From contig JAVTLE010000018.1 of NCBI GenBank assembly GCA_033439295.1, positions 682,001 to 746,000 on the forward strand: a stretch of 64,000 nt of DNA, written 5' to 3'. This DNA comes from Deuterostichococcus epilithicus (taxonomy: Eukaryota; Chlorophyta; Trebouxiophyceae; Prasiolales; Stichococcaceae). The notes beneath the pieces were generated by a model, which did no database searches, was not told where the DNA came from, and saw only the letters and a list, made by a program, of their open reading frames with translations. The position numbers and the translations under genes were made by a program. This document shows positions 1 to 11,682 of this stretch, piece by piece; within the stretch, counting starts at the first letter, position 1; the number at the start of each line of letters is the position of its first letter.

Positions 1-3000
1 TGTTTGCTGGCCCCAGCTGAACCCGAACGGTGCGAGGGGGCTCGTGCGCAGGTGAAGGGGCGGCCCAAGGTGTGCGGCTACTGCGGCGAGGAGGGCCACA
101 ACCAGAAAGGCTGCTATGTCCGCTGCCGTGAGCTGGTGCGCTGGACGTGCCCCGTTTGTTGGACAGACTTCAGAGACATTTGACGGGCTGCGTGATGGAG
201 CTGGCCAAAACAGCAACTCGCCAGCAGCTGGTGCTTGTATGACTCAAGCAGCTCACACATGCAGCTGCAGTCTGTCCGTGCTTCGGCGGTATCTCATTCG
301 GGTGGCCCAGCTCTTGCTGCAACGCCGGCAGCCTGAGCCGCAAGCCTGCAGCAGCTTCACGTTTTGTGGGCGGAGGCTCCTTGTGCCACTCACCGGGTGC
401 CGAGTGGCACATGCCAGAGACATGGCTGGGACCTGCACGTGACGCATTCATGGACCATCTGCCCAGGGGATGCTGAGTCCAACTCAGCATCCCCCGGTGT
501 GCGGCACCACAACGACCTGCGAAAATCTGCTGCAGGGCATCGAGCCGAAGTGCACCTACTGCCAGAAGACCGGGCACCTGGTGCGGGACTGCCCCCAGCG
601 CGCCGAGGCGGTCGCCCTGAAGGAGCGGAACCTTGCCGCAAATGCCCGGGAGCAGGCGGCCGCCGCCGCGGCGCAGCAGGCGGCGCCGGGCGGCCCGCCC
701 GCGCCCGGCAGCGGCGCCTCCGGCGCTCTTGGCAACGGCAGCGTCGGCCCCGGCAGCGTCGGCAGCGCCGCCGCGGCGGCGCCCGCCGCGAATGGGCCGG
801 CCGCCAGCGCGGGCCTGGACGCCTCTGCTGATGGCAGCGCCTCCCCGGGGCAGGCGGGGGCGCAGGCGGCGGGCGGGCACCAGCAGGGCAGCAGGCGCAG
901 CACCTGCTCGCGGTGCGGCTCGCCAGACCACCAGGTGCGCACCTGCCCGCTGGTCAACCCGGAGGCGGCGGCGCGGCGGGAGGAGCGCGAGGCGGCCAAC
1001 GCAGCACGGGTGCGCCTGCTTCCTGTCTTCCGGCGGCCCTGAGAGTGCCGGCGACTCTCAGAGTGCCTTCTGCTTGCTCTGCGACCGCTTCTTGTGTTTT
1101 ACCAACTGTATATTTCACCTCAGAACGGCTGGGCGCTGGGCGCCCCGCCTGACATTGTCGGCCTTGTTTTGCGACCATGTGCACGTATCCGAAGGGGGTC
1201 GAGCGATGAGGAGGGACGGGCGCAGACTCTGGTACCGACTCTCGTGCTCGGATCCGAGGCAGGTCCAGCCCTTCACGTGCATGGCCTGCCGTCACGGAGA
1301 AATGCAACAGTGCTGCAGCAGCAGGTCCCCCAGTCCTGCACCAAATCATGCGCAGGCGCGGCGGCGGGAGGAGCGGCGGGCGGCGGCAGCCGCCGGTCAG
1401 ACGTCGGATGCAGACGCCGCCAAAATGCTGCGCTGCGGCTACTGCAGCCAGAAGGGCCACAATCGCCGCACCTGCCCCGTCCTCAAGGTAAGCTGCACGA
1501 CTCTCGGGCGCCCGAGGGTTTAGGGTTAGGGTTTGCATGCCAAGGCACGAAGAACAGCCGCACATCTGGCGGGCCTTTCAGCCAGGGGAGGCGGTCGGCG
1601 ACGCGCTGGCGCCTGCCATGCGCCGGCACTCGCACACAGCCCCTCAGCAGACAGTTGAGCGACGCCAACCCTTGCGCAATGCCGCCGGCTGGGTAGCAAG
1701 CTTCGGACGGATCGGAGGGCAGCATTCAAGGAGACAACCCACCGCAGGGGGTGCGGGGTCGCACCGCAGGGGGTGCGGGGATGTGGAGCAAATGCAAGGC
1801 ATCCGGTCTGTTTCGCCCCTTTTTTGTGACGCTGGCGTCATGTCATCTGCAGGGGGACCAAGAGGCCGTCAATCGGCACGCGGTGGAGTGGCGGCAGCAG
1901 AACGAGACTCCCGGTCTGCGGCCGCTGGGGCACCGACCAGCGCCCGCTGCCGCCGCCGCCGCTGCGGGCACCAGGCGAACCCAGCGCCGGCGCAGGCGGA
2001 GCGGCAGCAGCTGGGGCAGCTGGAAGCAGAGCGACAGCTGGCGCCGCCGGCGCCGGCGCCGCTGGCGCTGCCCGAGCCTGCCCCGACACCGGGAACCGCC
2101 AGCAGCTCGTCCAACAGCAAGTTTGCGCAGCCGCTGGCGGCATCACCGCCGGACGGCGACGGCGATGACGCGGCGCCGACGGAGGCGCCTCTGCCGACGC
2201 GCATTGAGGACGAGGTCGAGCTGGTAGGGCTGTGGAGGTTGCTGTCCTTTCAAGACCGACTGTGACCTGTTCGACGCGGAAGCACTCCCTTGACATCTTC
2301 TGCAGCGCCTTCTTTCAGAACAATGCCCAGGCTGAAATGTTGAGGCTCGTGCGCCGCACGCTGCCGTGAGCAACGTGCTGCAGAGGCATTGATTACCGCA
2401 AGGACGCCGATTCCAGCGCAGACAAGCCCGCCGGCTGCCCCCTGTCTCGCGCAGGCGACGGCCGCAATCCTGCGGGCGTGGCGCGCGGGCGCTCGGCGGC
2501 AGCAGCTGGAGCTCATGCTGCCGGTGCCGGTCGCGGGGGGACCGCGCGCGCCGGGAGACCTGTCCTGGCCCGGCGGTATCCGGCAGCAGTTCCGCGCTGC
2601 GCGGCCGCTGGTGGAGCAGCTCCTGCGCCGCCTGCGCCAGGCGGCCGGGCTGCAGGTGCGTGAATCAAATCCTAAACCCTCCAACCCTAAGGGGGGAGGG
2701 GGTGTGCGGCGGCACGACGAGACCATTGTGTGCGTCTGTCTGGAGTGCGCGGCCCGGTACCGCCTTGCGGCGTGTCGCAGCGCCCCTGATTGCACCCTGC
2801 GCAACGCTGCTGCCGATGTGCTGCAGCCGACATCGTGTGCGCCGGGCGGCTTGCAGCCGATGCCGTGCCAACGGTCATCACCGCTGCTGTCATAGTCCTG
2901 AGCCGTGCGTCGGGATGCAGTGCCAGCCTCTTGCAGGCCACCCGGCTGGACAGTCTAGGATGGCGCGGGCGCCGAGGAGGTGTCTGATTGTACCCAAAAC

Positions 3001-6000
3001 CAGCAGATGCTGCTGCGTCATAACATCTAAATTCCATCATATTTATATGCTCCGAAGAGTGTTTCGCGCGCCATTCGCAGGGCGCCTTCACGGCCAGCTG
3101 GCTGGACGAGTCGGACTGCGTCGGCGCCTGGGAGTCCGACTCTGTTGTCGCGGTGCTCTTCCCCACCGGCGGCACCCTAGCCGCCGTGCGTCGCCTGGAT
3201 GCGCTGCAGGTGAGTTGGCCTCCAGCTGTTTCTGAAACAGTGGGACTGCGATCCTGCGACGTTTTACATCCTCCGCCTCTGAGTGGGTGCCTTCCGGGTG
3301 ACGCTTGTACAGCGACAGAGAAGTTCTTGCTCTGCTTGCTGCACTGTCGTCTGCAACCAAGTGGTTCGTATGTTGCCCTTCAGCCTGCTGAGGCGGCCGC
3401 CATCACCCCCGAGGACGCACTGCTGCCTTTAATCGCTGCATGCCTAGTCGGCGCGTTCCAGCAGGACACCTTCTGAGCTGCAAGGTCGCAAATCTGGTTC
3501 GACTCCTGTCTGACGCTCTCATGGGCCGCTTCTGCAGGATGGGCGGCGGCTGCTGCTGGTCATCAATCCGCAGTGGCAGACGCAGGGGCAGGTCGTGTCC
3601 GACTTCGGGTGAGGCCCTGGCTTCCCAACACCGTCTGCTCTGTTGTGTCCATGGGCCTGTCAGTTCACTGCGCCTGGCCTGGACAAGGCCCAAGACCCTC
3701 CAAGCTGCAGCAGCTGCAGCCCAGGGTACCCAGCCTTGCGGGGCAATCAGCCCCATGAAAGCCTGCCTCAAAGCCGCCCTTCCGAGTCTCAAAACCTGCT
3801 GCTGCTGTGAACAGCTTTGGGCGCAGCAAGGCGGAGGCGGAGGCGTACCTGCGCGGCTTCGAGACTTCCTACTTCCTGCAGCGCCTGGACATCGAGGGCG
3901 ATGACGTCCGCCTGCTGCGCGCCTTCCCCTCGTCTTGGCAGGTGTGCGGTCTGGCGAGCCTTCTTGAATTCCAGCAGCCCCTCCCCGGTGCTCCTGGGAG
4001 CAAGCGGTCGTTTCATGGCTGCTTGTTGCGCTGTGTCATATTGTGACGTGCGTGAGGTCGGACGCAGCGGCATTGCGACGGCATAACCAGGCGATGAGCA
4101 GGCGCTGCGTCAGGCGGCAGCACGACTCAAGCTTGCCATCGGCAACACGACAGTCTCTTGTTGTAAATTCCCGATGGGCTGTGAACTGGCGGCTCCGCAA
4201 TAAATCTGCAACGCCACGAATCGCGTCTGCACAGGTGCACTACATGCAGACGGGCGGCCGCTCCAAGCTGCTGGCCAAGGAGGATGCGCGCCCCTCCATC
4301 CGCGACTTGCGGTGCGCGAGTCTTTCCTGTGTTGCCGCCACTTAGCAAGTTTCGTGGTACTTGGTCTAACAGTAGCCAGGCAAACCGGCCATGCCGGGTC
4401 CTGACTCATAGGTCCGGAACCCGCATGGCAATGGTGATGGTCGCCGCTTGGTGCTGCCCAGTCATGCCACCTCCCCAGCTGGCCTGCGGCGTGCCCGGGT
4501 GCAATTCTTTGCACAGCCTGACTTTTGCTGTGCTGTACCCAATCTTACTTCTGCTGCAGTTCTTATCGACGAAAGTTTGAGGGGTCGTACGTCCCCCAGG
4601 TACCTGATGACGGGCGCGGGGCGTAGCCCAACACGCCGGTCCATGTTCGACCGCCTGTTCGGCACAAGCTACGACGGCGCTGATGGCAATGCGTCCGCTT
4701 CCTATGCCGAGCCGCAGCCAGGCGACTTTGGCTACGTCAGTGAGTGATTCTACTATTTGTCTGTTCTTTTTCTGACTCGATGCTTGCTGCAGCCCTCACA
4801 CGTGTGGGGCATCTACTCTGCAGCCGAACAATCCTGGCTCCCGAGTGCTGACTGCTGGTTTTGGAATCGGTTGCTGGTGAAAAATAGCAGGCAATTTCGT
4901 GTGCAGCACCTCCAAATGTGATGTGGGCACAGCGAGTAAATGCTTTCAGCTACAGAAGGGAATTGCCAGAATGCTGCTCGAGGGCTGGCCCTCAGCATTG
5001 GATTGGATTACAGTCCACAACCACTGCACACGTTGACAAGCAATCTTGTCATCAGCACATATATTGAGTTTGACAACCGTCGCTGGGTGCAGGTGACTCC
5101 GGCGAGCTCAGCGGCGAGGACAGCACAAACGAGGCAGTACTACCGTCGCTGCCGGCAGCCAGCCGACCAACTGCCGCAGCCAGCAGCAGTGCCCCGGCGG
5201 CAGCGCCAACCTTCGCTTCTGCCCACGCCGCCCCAGACCCCAGCACTAGCAAGAGCAGCGTTAGCAGCAGCGGCAGTCCTAAGAGCAGCAGCAGCGGCGG
5301 CGGCGGCGGCGGCAGTACCAGCAGCGGCGCCGGCACCGGCAGCAGCAGCGGCGGCAGCAGCAACAACACCAGAACGGCCAGCACTGGCGCTAATACGGGC
5401 AGCGGGCGGCCCGGCGGCGGTGCTGTCGTCCAGGAACTGGACGGCACGTTTGCGCGGCCGGGCCCGGGCGACTACGCCTTCGAGGGCAGCGTCCAGCCAC
5501 TGCCGCGGGGCCACCGTCCCGGCAAGACGCATGTGCCCAAGCGGGACAAGGGCGGCGGCGGCAGCAGCAGCAGCAGGGCAAGCAGTGGCAGCTCAGGGAG
5601 GGCTAATGGCAGCTCGCGAGGCGGGGCACAGGCAGCAGCAAGCCGTGGGACGAGGGCTGGCGCCGGCGGACCGTCATCGAGCGGCGCAGCGGCGGAGGCT
5701 GCCGGCGAGGTGGGCCCCGATCAGCCGGCATTTGTGCCGGCCCCGGGCGCCATCGTCCCGCTGCGGCAGCCGGGCCTGCCAGCGGAGATGGCTGCGGCCA
5801 CCGCCGACGGCACCGACAGCGCTGCTCCCGGCCGGCCGAGCGGCCAGCGCTCTGTGCAGCCGCACGGCCAGCCTGACGCGGGCGACTTGGGCAGCCGGCA
5901 GCAGCCCGCAGATGGCAAGTCCAGCCGCGACGCCGCAGAGCAGCAGTGGGCAGACCGATTCGACGTGGCGGCTGGCGGCGAGGCACGCGACTTCAAGCTG

Positions 6001-6063
6001 GACCCTGTGACAGCCGTGCGCCGCTGGCAGGCGGCGCTCTTCGGCGCTGATCTCGATGACTGA
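1..6063 (+). CDS. CCHC zinc-knuckle / DUF1995 protein, 5' end outside window
   Basis: Multi-exon gene cut by the left edge. Four CX2CX4HX4C zinc knuckles are visible at about 73-114 (CGYCGEEGHNQKGC), 556-597 (CTYCQKTGHLVRDC), 904-945 (CSRCGSPDHQVRTC) and 1435-1476 (CGYCSQKGHNRRTC); such knuckles bind single-stranded nucleic acid. The exon ending at 2223 (RIEDEVEL) splices in phase to 2455-2655 (AAILRAWRAGARRQQLEL, then WPGGIRQQFRAA), the start of a DUF1995 domain, a family of plastid and cyanobacterial proteins. It continues through exons 3081-3209, 3538-3608, 3815-3941, 4235-4311, 4600-4739 (SMFDRLFG) and 5093-6063. The last exon is a Ser/Gly/Ala-rich tail ending in DLDD and TGA. The frame changes inside the exon that begins at 1853, between VNRHAVEWRQQN and AERQQLGQLEAE, so a tiny intron, an indel, or two adjacent genes remain possible. 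The DUF1995 call is from pattern memory. Confidence 0.68.
1515..1534 (+). repeat. Short TTTAGGG-like telomeric motif in intron
   Basis: The stretch contains TTTAGGGTTAGGGTTT just inside the intron after the fourth zinc knuckle. TTTAGGG is the plant and Chlorella-type telomere unit. A related CCTAAACCCT/CCCTAA pair lies at about 2671-2690 and another TTTAGGGTTAG at about 54544-54554, each in an intron. Confidence 0.5.
1740..1781. repeat. Two-copy 22-bp tandem repeat
   Basis: The unit ACCGCAGGGGGTGCGGGG occurs twice, 23 bp apart, in an intron of the zinc-knuckle gene. No function is evident. Confidence 0.7.
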
Positions 6064-7127
6064 GCGGGGCCAGCACGCGCAACTCCGGTCTGGCCGGCGG
6101 CAGAGCTTGGCAGGAGGCACTGCAGTTGTATGTCGGCCGCAGGCTGCCGTAACAAGCGGGAGTGTCTAAATCAAACCAGCGCGAATCGACAGCGAGCCAA
6201 TGAGCGAACAAGCTCTTGTATATCGGTTCAAGCCTGCCATTGCAGACCTGGAATGTTCGTTGAAACAGTTGCAACAAGGATCTCGACCGGTACAGCGACC
6301 GCGATCGGCCCTGACTCATTGTTGACGAAACCATAATCTGTGGGGCCTGTGCGCGAGCTGGCACCTGCCTTGACCTGCCTTGGACCGCAGAGCAGGCTGC
6401 GATGGGTCGTCTGGTTGATACTGTCATGTTTGCTCAGCTACCTGGAGCCGCAGCGCAGGCCGGCCCTTGCGCTGGACCCTGGGGCATCACATTTGGCTCG
6501 GAAGTCGCACAGTAGTCACGGTCGAATTTCCGGCACCCAAACCTCTCATTGTTGTCAAGCAAATCCCAGCGCGCTCCTGCTGACGATCGCACCCCCCATC
6601 CATCTGACAGTTTGTCCTCAGATGCTGAGTTGGGCGGATCAAAATTAGCAGGCAGTCAAGGCGTCGGCGCACGTCTTTCTTGTGATCCGTTAAAGCAACT
6701 CAACAATCCGTGGCAAAATGTGCCGATCTCGCTACAGTCTTCGCTGCGCTTCCGCTGGCACAGTCGATCGACGTGCTGCTCTGGCGCGCGGGCAACAATC
6801 CGCAGTTTGCCCGCTTCGAGCTGTACAACTACAGCTGTACTATACCTCCAGTCGTGCCTCAGACGACTTCGTCTGTGCACTGCAAGACGACTGCCGGACT
6901 TGAATGCAATAAGCTTCTTAGATTTTCGAATCTGCATTGATCTTCGAATGCGTCCCACTTCGAGCAAGAGTCGAAGAACTGCCGCCTCGGGGCGGGTCCC
7001 CCCGCAATCCCACTTAAAGGTTCTGGAGAGTCCTGGACCCTGACGACAATCCCATATACAAATCCTCTCCTGGCTTTTGCTGCGTCACTGTCTGCTCGTC
7101 CGTCCGGAATTCAGCACATTGCCCAGC
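6064..7127. other. Intergenic region, 3' flank of zinc-knuckle gene and 5' flank of permease
   Basis: About 1.06 kb of lower GC content than the flanking exons. No long frame with plausible splice sites or a recognisable domain was seen. It should hold the 3' UTR of the upstream gene and the promoter and 5' UTR of the permease that starts at 7128. No clear TATA element was found. Confidence 0.5.
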
Positions 7128-10100
7128 ATGGCGACATATTCCGCGAAGGACCTCGACGCGATTGAAACTGGCAAGGGGGACCTGAGTGTCTCGGGCAAGC
7201 ATGGCACGCCGGGATCGGGGTACGAAGCTGACCGACTCGCAAGTCGCGTCCTATCATCCAATTTCTGACAGTCTCTCAAGTAAAATTCTGGACTCGCAGG
7301 ACGACAAACAGGAAGGGCGAGCCATGGGAGCCCGACAGCAAGCGGGTGAGTTCCGCACTCCGCCTACAATGCCTGGTGGGTGATGTGGCGCGTGAGGTTT
7401 TCGAGCTGACTCGTACCTCTTTCGTCGGTCGCAGTTCGAGGACCAGCTCCCCAACAGCGCGGGTGAGTGAGGCGGCCGTCCTGTGGTGTCCTCGACAGCA
7501 CAACGCATGATGTTGTTGAGGACCTGTCTTTGGGGGTGCACAGCATCGCAGAATAGCACTGCTCGTTGCCTGCTGCGTTCCGACATATACTCACGAGTAC
7601 TCCCTTTGTTTGCGCAGACAGGAGTGCGAAATGTGCGCTTCTTTCCTCTTCTTCTGTTGTTTAGTAGGGATGTGTTGCCGACGCCCCGCCTTGCCCGCAA
7701 TAATGCGATCAGCGGGGTCTGCTTCCCCACACATTGCGCTGGCTACGTTGCTGGTTGTCCGGGTGTGCACTCCTGTGGGAGTCAGCCGTGTCGCCCGGCT
7801 GGTGAGCCGTGCAGTGTGGTCTCGGCAGATATCTTTGCTGCCAGCGCAGCTGTGGCAGTTCTTGTGCAGCCGAACTCTGAATGCTCAACAGACGTAGCTT
7901 TAGACATCCAGCCGGCGTCTGCAAGACGCGACACCAGTAGGAGGTCAGGGCGGTGTGGGTGAAATTTAGACAGCCTTGTCCGAGTCAGCGTTCGAAGCAA
8001 CCGCAGCGCGATCGGCCTCGGTTGCTGCGGGCAAATGCATTCGGCTGTGTATTCTATCAGGTGGACACTCGTGTGTGTGCACGCCCTGTCGCCCGTCGCC
8101 AAACCTAGCTCGGTCCACTGCAGCTTGAGAGCTTCCGACCCTGAGCGTGCGTGTGTCCCTTCCCGTGCAGGGTGGTACAGGTGAGGTGCCCGGCCTCTCC
8201 TTTGCACGTTTGCGACCGATCGCAGCCCAGCGCCGGCCAGGCTGCTCCTGGGGACACCTCCCTGTCGACAAGATTTGCTCAATGTCAATTTGGTCGCATG
8301 ACTCACCAATGACTGAGGGCGTCATCCGTCCCGATTAGTAATGGAAGCAGAACGTCTGCGTTGACCAGGCCAGCCCTGTCTGCGGCGCAACATCATCTGT
8401 GGGACAGCCGGCTACGCAACCGCCCTGCCGCTCACGCACGACGAATGTTCCTGCTGCAGCGCCTTCCACAACACCACCGCCATCGTGGGCGCCGGCGTGC
8501 TGGGCCTGCCCTTCGCCATGAAGTACCTCATGTGGCCCGGCGGCGTGGTGGTCATGTGCCTGTCTTGGGGAACCTCCCTGTACACCCTGTGGCAGGTGCG
8601 CTGTTGCTGCCACTTGCCAATGCGCTGTCCTGGCAGGTGCTCTATACACCACCACCTGCTCCTGCAGCGCTGGGATTGCTTGCCATGCTTGATGGACATG
8701 CATGCCGTCATATATGCCAGTCACCGTCAGGCAGCCTGTCTCAGCAGCGCTGCACTTCTCGCGTGTGCATTCGGCACCACTGTGCAGTAGAGCAGAACCA
8801 GCCAAGGCGTGGATGGCGTGCGCTGGAACTCCTTCGTTGGATTCTCTCCTCCCGCCGACTGGGTCCACCAGCTGTTGCTTCAACCCTTTGTTTCTTGGCC
8901 TGCAGCTGTGCGCCATGCACGAGCTGGACGGCCACCGCTTCTGCCGCTACCACGAGCTGGGCCAGTATGTCTTCGGTGAGTGACAGCCATCCAACTTTAT
9001 GCTGCTTTGCAGCGCTGGGGCTGCGGGCACCTGCTGGCACTACGAAACGCGGCGAGCTGTGCACCCGGCTGGCCTGTTCGTGCTGCATTGAGTGCGGCTG
9101 CCCCGAATGTCTGCCGCCAGGGCATGCGCATGCAGATTCCGGTCCTTTGAAACATGTACGCCAAACTTGCTGCTTGCAGGTCCCAAGCTCGGCTTCTGGA
9201 TGGTCCTGCCCTGCCAGCTCATCATGATGGTGGGACTGGGCATCGTATACTCCGTGACCGGCGGCAAGTCGCTGTACCGCATCTACCACCTCTACTACCC
9301 CGGCACCCCCTTCGGCATAAGCCTGTGGATCCTGATCTTCGGCATCTGCCAGATTTTCCTCTCCCTGGTGCGCGCCGCTGTTGCTTCACCCTGCATCACG
9401 GCACACTCCCCCAGAGCTTAGTAGTGCCACAGATGCGATGTCGCAGCAGCATGCGGGCAGCTCTGCGTCGGCCTGAAACAATGCAGCGCTTCCTGCTGCG
9501 GACGAGAGCGACGGCAGGCAGCACACCGCCTGTGCGCCCTTTGCTTGCGCCACAGCGGGGCACAGTGATTCATCTCGCGACGAAGTCGATGCCAGCATCG
9601 ATCCTCCTGGCTGGGCAAGCAGTGCACCGTGTGCGCACACGAAACGACAGAGGTGGTGTGTGCCCGCTCGCGCAGCTGCCCAACTTCAACTCCCTCAGCG
9701 GCATCTCCTTCATGGCGGCCGTCATGTCGCTGGGCTACTCCACCATCGCCACAGGGCTGACCATCCACAATGGCAGGCAGCCGGACATTGTGTACAATGT
9801 CGACCAGTTCTCGACCGCCGACGCCGTGCTTTCGGGCTTCAACTCACTCGGCATTATCGCGTTTGCCTACGGTGGCCATAATGTGATCCTGGAGATCCAG
9901 TCTACGCTGCCCAGCCCGCCGCCGACGCTCAAGCCCTACATGCGCGGCGTGTACGTCGCGTACGCCATCGTGTCCTGGTGCTACTTCTCCGTCGCCTTCT
10001 CCGGTGCGTATCCTGTCCTGCTGTCGACTTTTCTGCTGCCTCTGCAGGGCCGTTTGAGCATGGCCTCGCGGCGGCCAATCACAATTGCTCTGCAGCTCTA

Positions 10101-11682
10101 GTGGCCTTGTAGCTGAGACGTCCGGACGTCACAGGCGGCCCTGCTTCCACCCCTCGGCATTTGCCCTTGGTGTCAAGTTTCAAGGGACAAACACTGTGCA
10201 GCTCTTCGAAAGTGCGGCTGGCGACTGCTTGGCAATGCAACAGCTCCTGAGAGTGAACAGCAGCGCTCAGCATCCTGTGCAGGCAGCCGTGCGGTCTGCA
10301 GCAGCCTGCAGCTTGCATCAGGTGCCACAATTCCAGCATCAACTGACCAATGGAAGTGCAATGCCTCCCTCAGGGTACTGGGCGTACGGCAACACTGTGG
10401 CAGACAACATCTTGTTCAGCCTCGAGCACCCGCGCGGCGTCATCGCTCTGGCCTCCGCCATGGTGCTGGTCCACGTGTTCGGTAGCTACCAGGTGCGTGC
10501 CTGTCCTGGCCCTTACGAACACCTTGCCATGACGCCCAGCTCCGCTGCTGCCAAGTAGTGGTCCCAGCTAGCCTCAGATATGTCATCTGTTATGTGATTT
10601 GCGAGACGCTGCTGCCTGTCTGAACGCAGCTGGCGGGTTGAGCGGGGTTGCGTGTGCATGAGGCGGCCATGCAGTCGGCAGCTTGCTCTGTGGGCTGTCT
10701 TGCCACGACAAGATTCCCTGAGCCGCTGACGAAGGCTGACTTGGCCCCCTGCAGGTGTACACTGTGCCGGTGTACGACATGATCGAGCATGCGATGCTGC
10801 GCAAAAATGTCAAGATCAACTTCCCCATCCGCTTCGGCTATCGCACATGTTACGTCATCGCGACCACGTTTGTCGCCATCACCCTGGTAAGCAATCTCAC
10901 CTCAGCACTTCCGAAGACTGCTCATGGGGTGCCTGTTGCCATGCATGTCTTGATGCAGCGCGTTGAGCACGGCTTGTTCGGGATGTTACGATCAATCAAT
11001 CAATTAATCAACGTGCCCTGCTGACCTGCCTCTGCAGCCATTCTTCGGTGACCTGCTGGGTTTCATTGGTGCCATCGCGACCGGACCGACCACCTTCTGG
11101 ATTCCGCCGCTCATGTGGATCGTGCTCTACAAGCCTTCGCTCACAGACGTGTGTGATGCTTCTGCACCAGACGCAGCTTGTGTTTGGCACTTGCACCCTG
11201 ATTGCTGCCATGCTTCGAATGTGAATGTCTGCTTTTGTGGCTGTGCTCAAGAATGACTGGCGCTGATGTAGTATCTGGTCTGCTGCAGATCCACTGCATC
11301 CCGAGCTGGTTCTGCCTGATTTGGGGATTGGTGACCACGATCTTGGTGAGGCGTCCATTCTCACTGCAAAAGTGTAGTGCTGCGGCGGAAATTTCGAAGA
11401 ATTATTTTCGGTCGTGGGATGCAGGTGTTGCAACTGACAAGTTTTTCAACGTTGATGTGTCACTACAAATCGCAGGGCTCCATTGGCGGCCTCCGCGGAA
11501 TCATCAACTCCGCTTCGGGCTACATGTGAGCACGAAACTCAGTCGTCACTATCTCTGTCGTTGACACATCCAGCCCTCCGCAGCAAAATCTGCTGATCAG
11601 TTCAGGATGCGTCATCTTTTGCATTCAGCCGTGCGCAATGCCAATGATGTGTCGCGTCTTTTTCTGCAGGTTCTACCAATGA
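7128..11682 (+). CDS. Lysine/histidine transporter-like amino-acid permease (AAAP family)
   Basis: Membrane amino-acid/H+ symporter of the plant LHT type. Fourteen exons can be placed: 7128-7219, 7300-7345, 7435-7462, 8171-8180, 8460-8595, 8906-8975, 9180-9367, 9676-10003, 10374-10492, 10755-10886, 11038-11148, 11289-11345, 11476-11525 and 11670-11682. They sum to 1380 nt (459 residues), a usual length for the family. The N-terminus is soluble (MATYSAKDLDAIETG). The family signature AFHNTTAIVGAGVLGLPFAM opens TM1, and VVVMCLSWGTSLYTLW follows as TM2. Later hydrophobic segments include LGFWMVLPCQLIMMVGLGIV, IIAFAYGGHNVILEIQ and FGDLLGFIGAIATGPTTFW. The C-terminus is short (ASGYMFYQ). Exon 4 is only 10 nt and supplies the conserved WYS just before AFHN. 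Transport substrate cannot be read from sequence. Confidence 0.9.

Noticed and set aside
4561-4620. Alternative last exon SYRRKFEGSYVPQ in the DUF1995 gene
   Set aside because: It meets a stop within 25 codons; the acceptor at 4599/4600 continues in frame to SMFDRLFG and the long tail.
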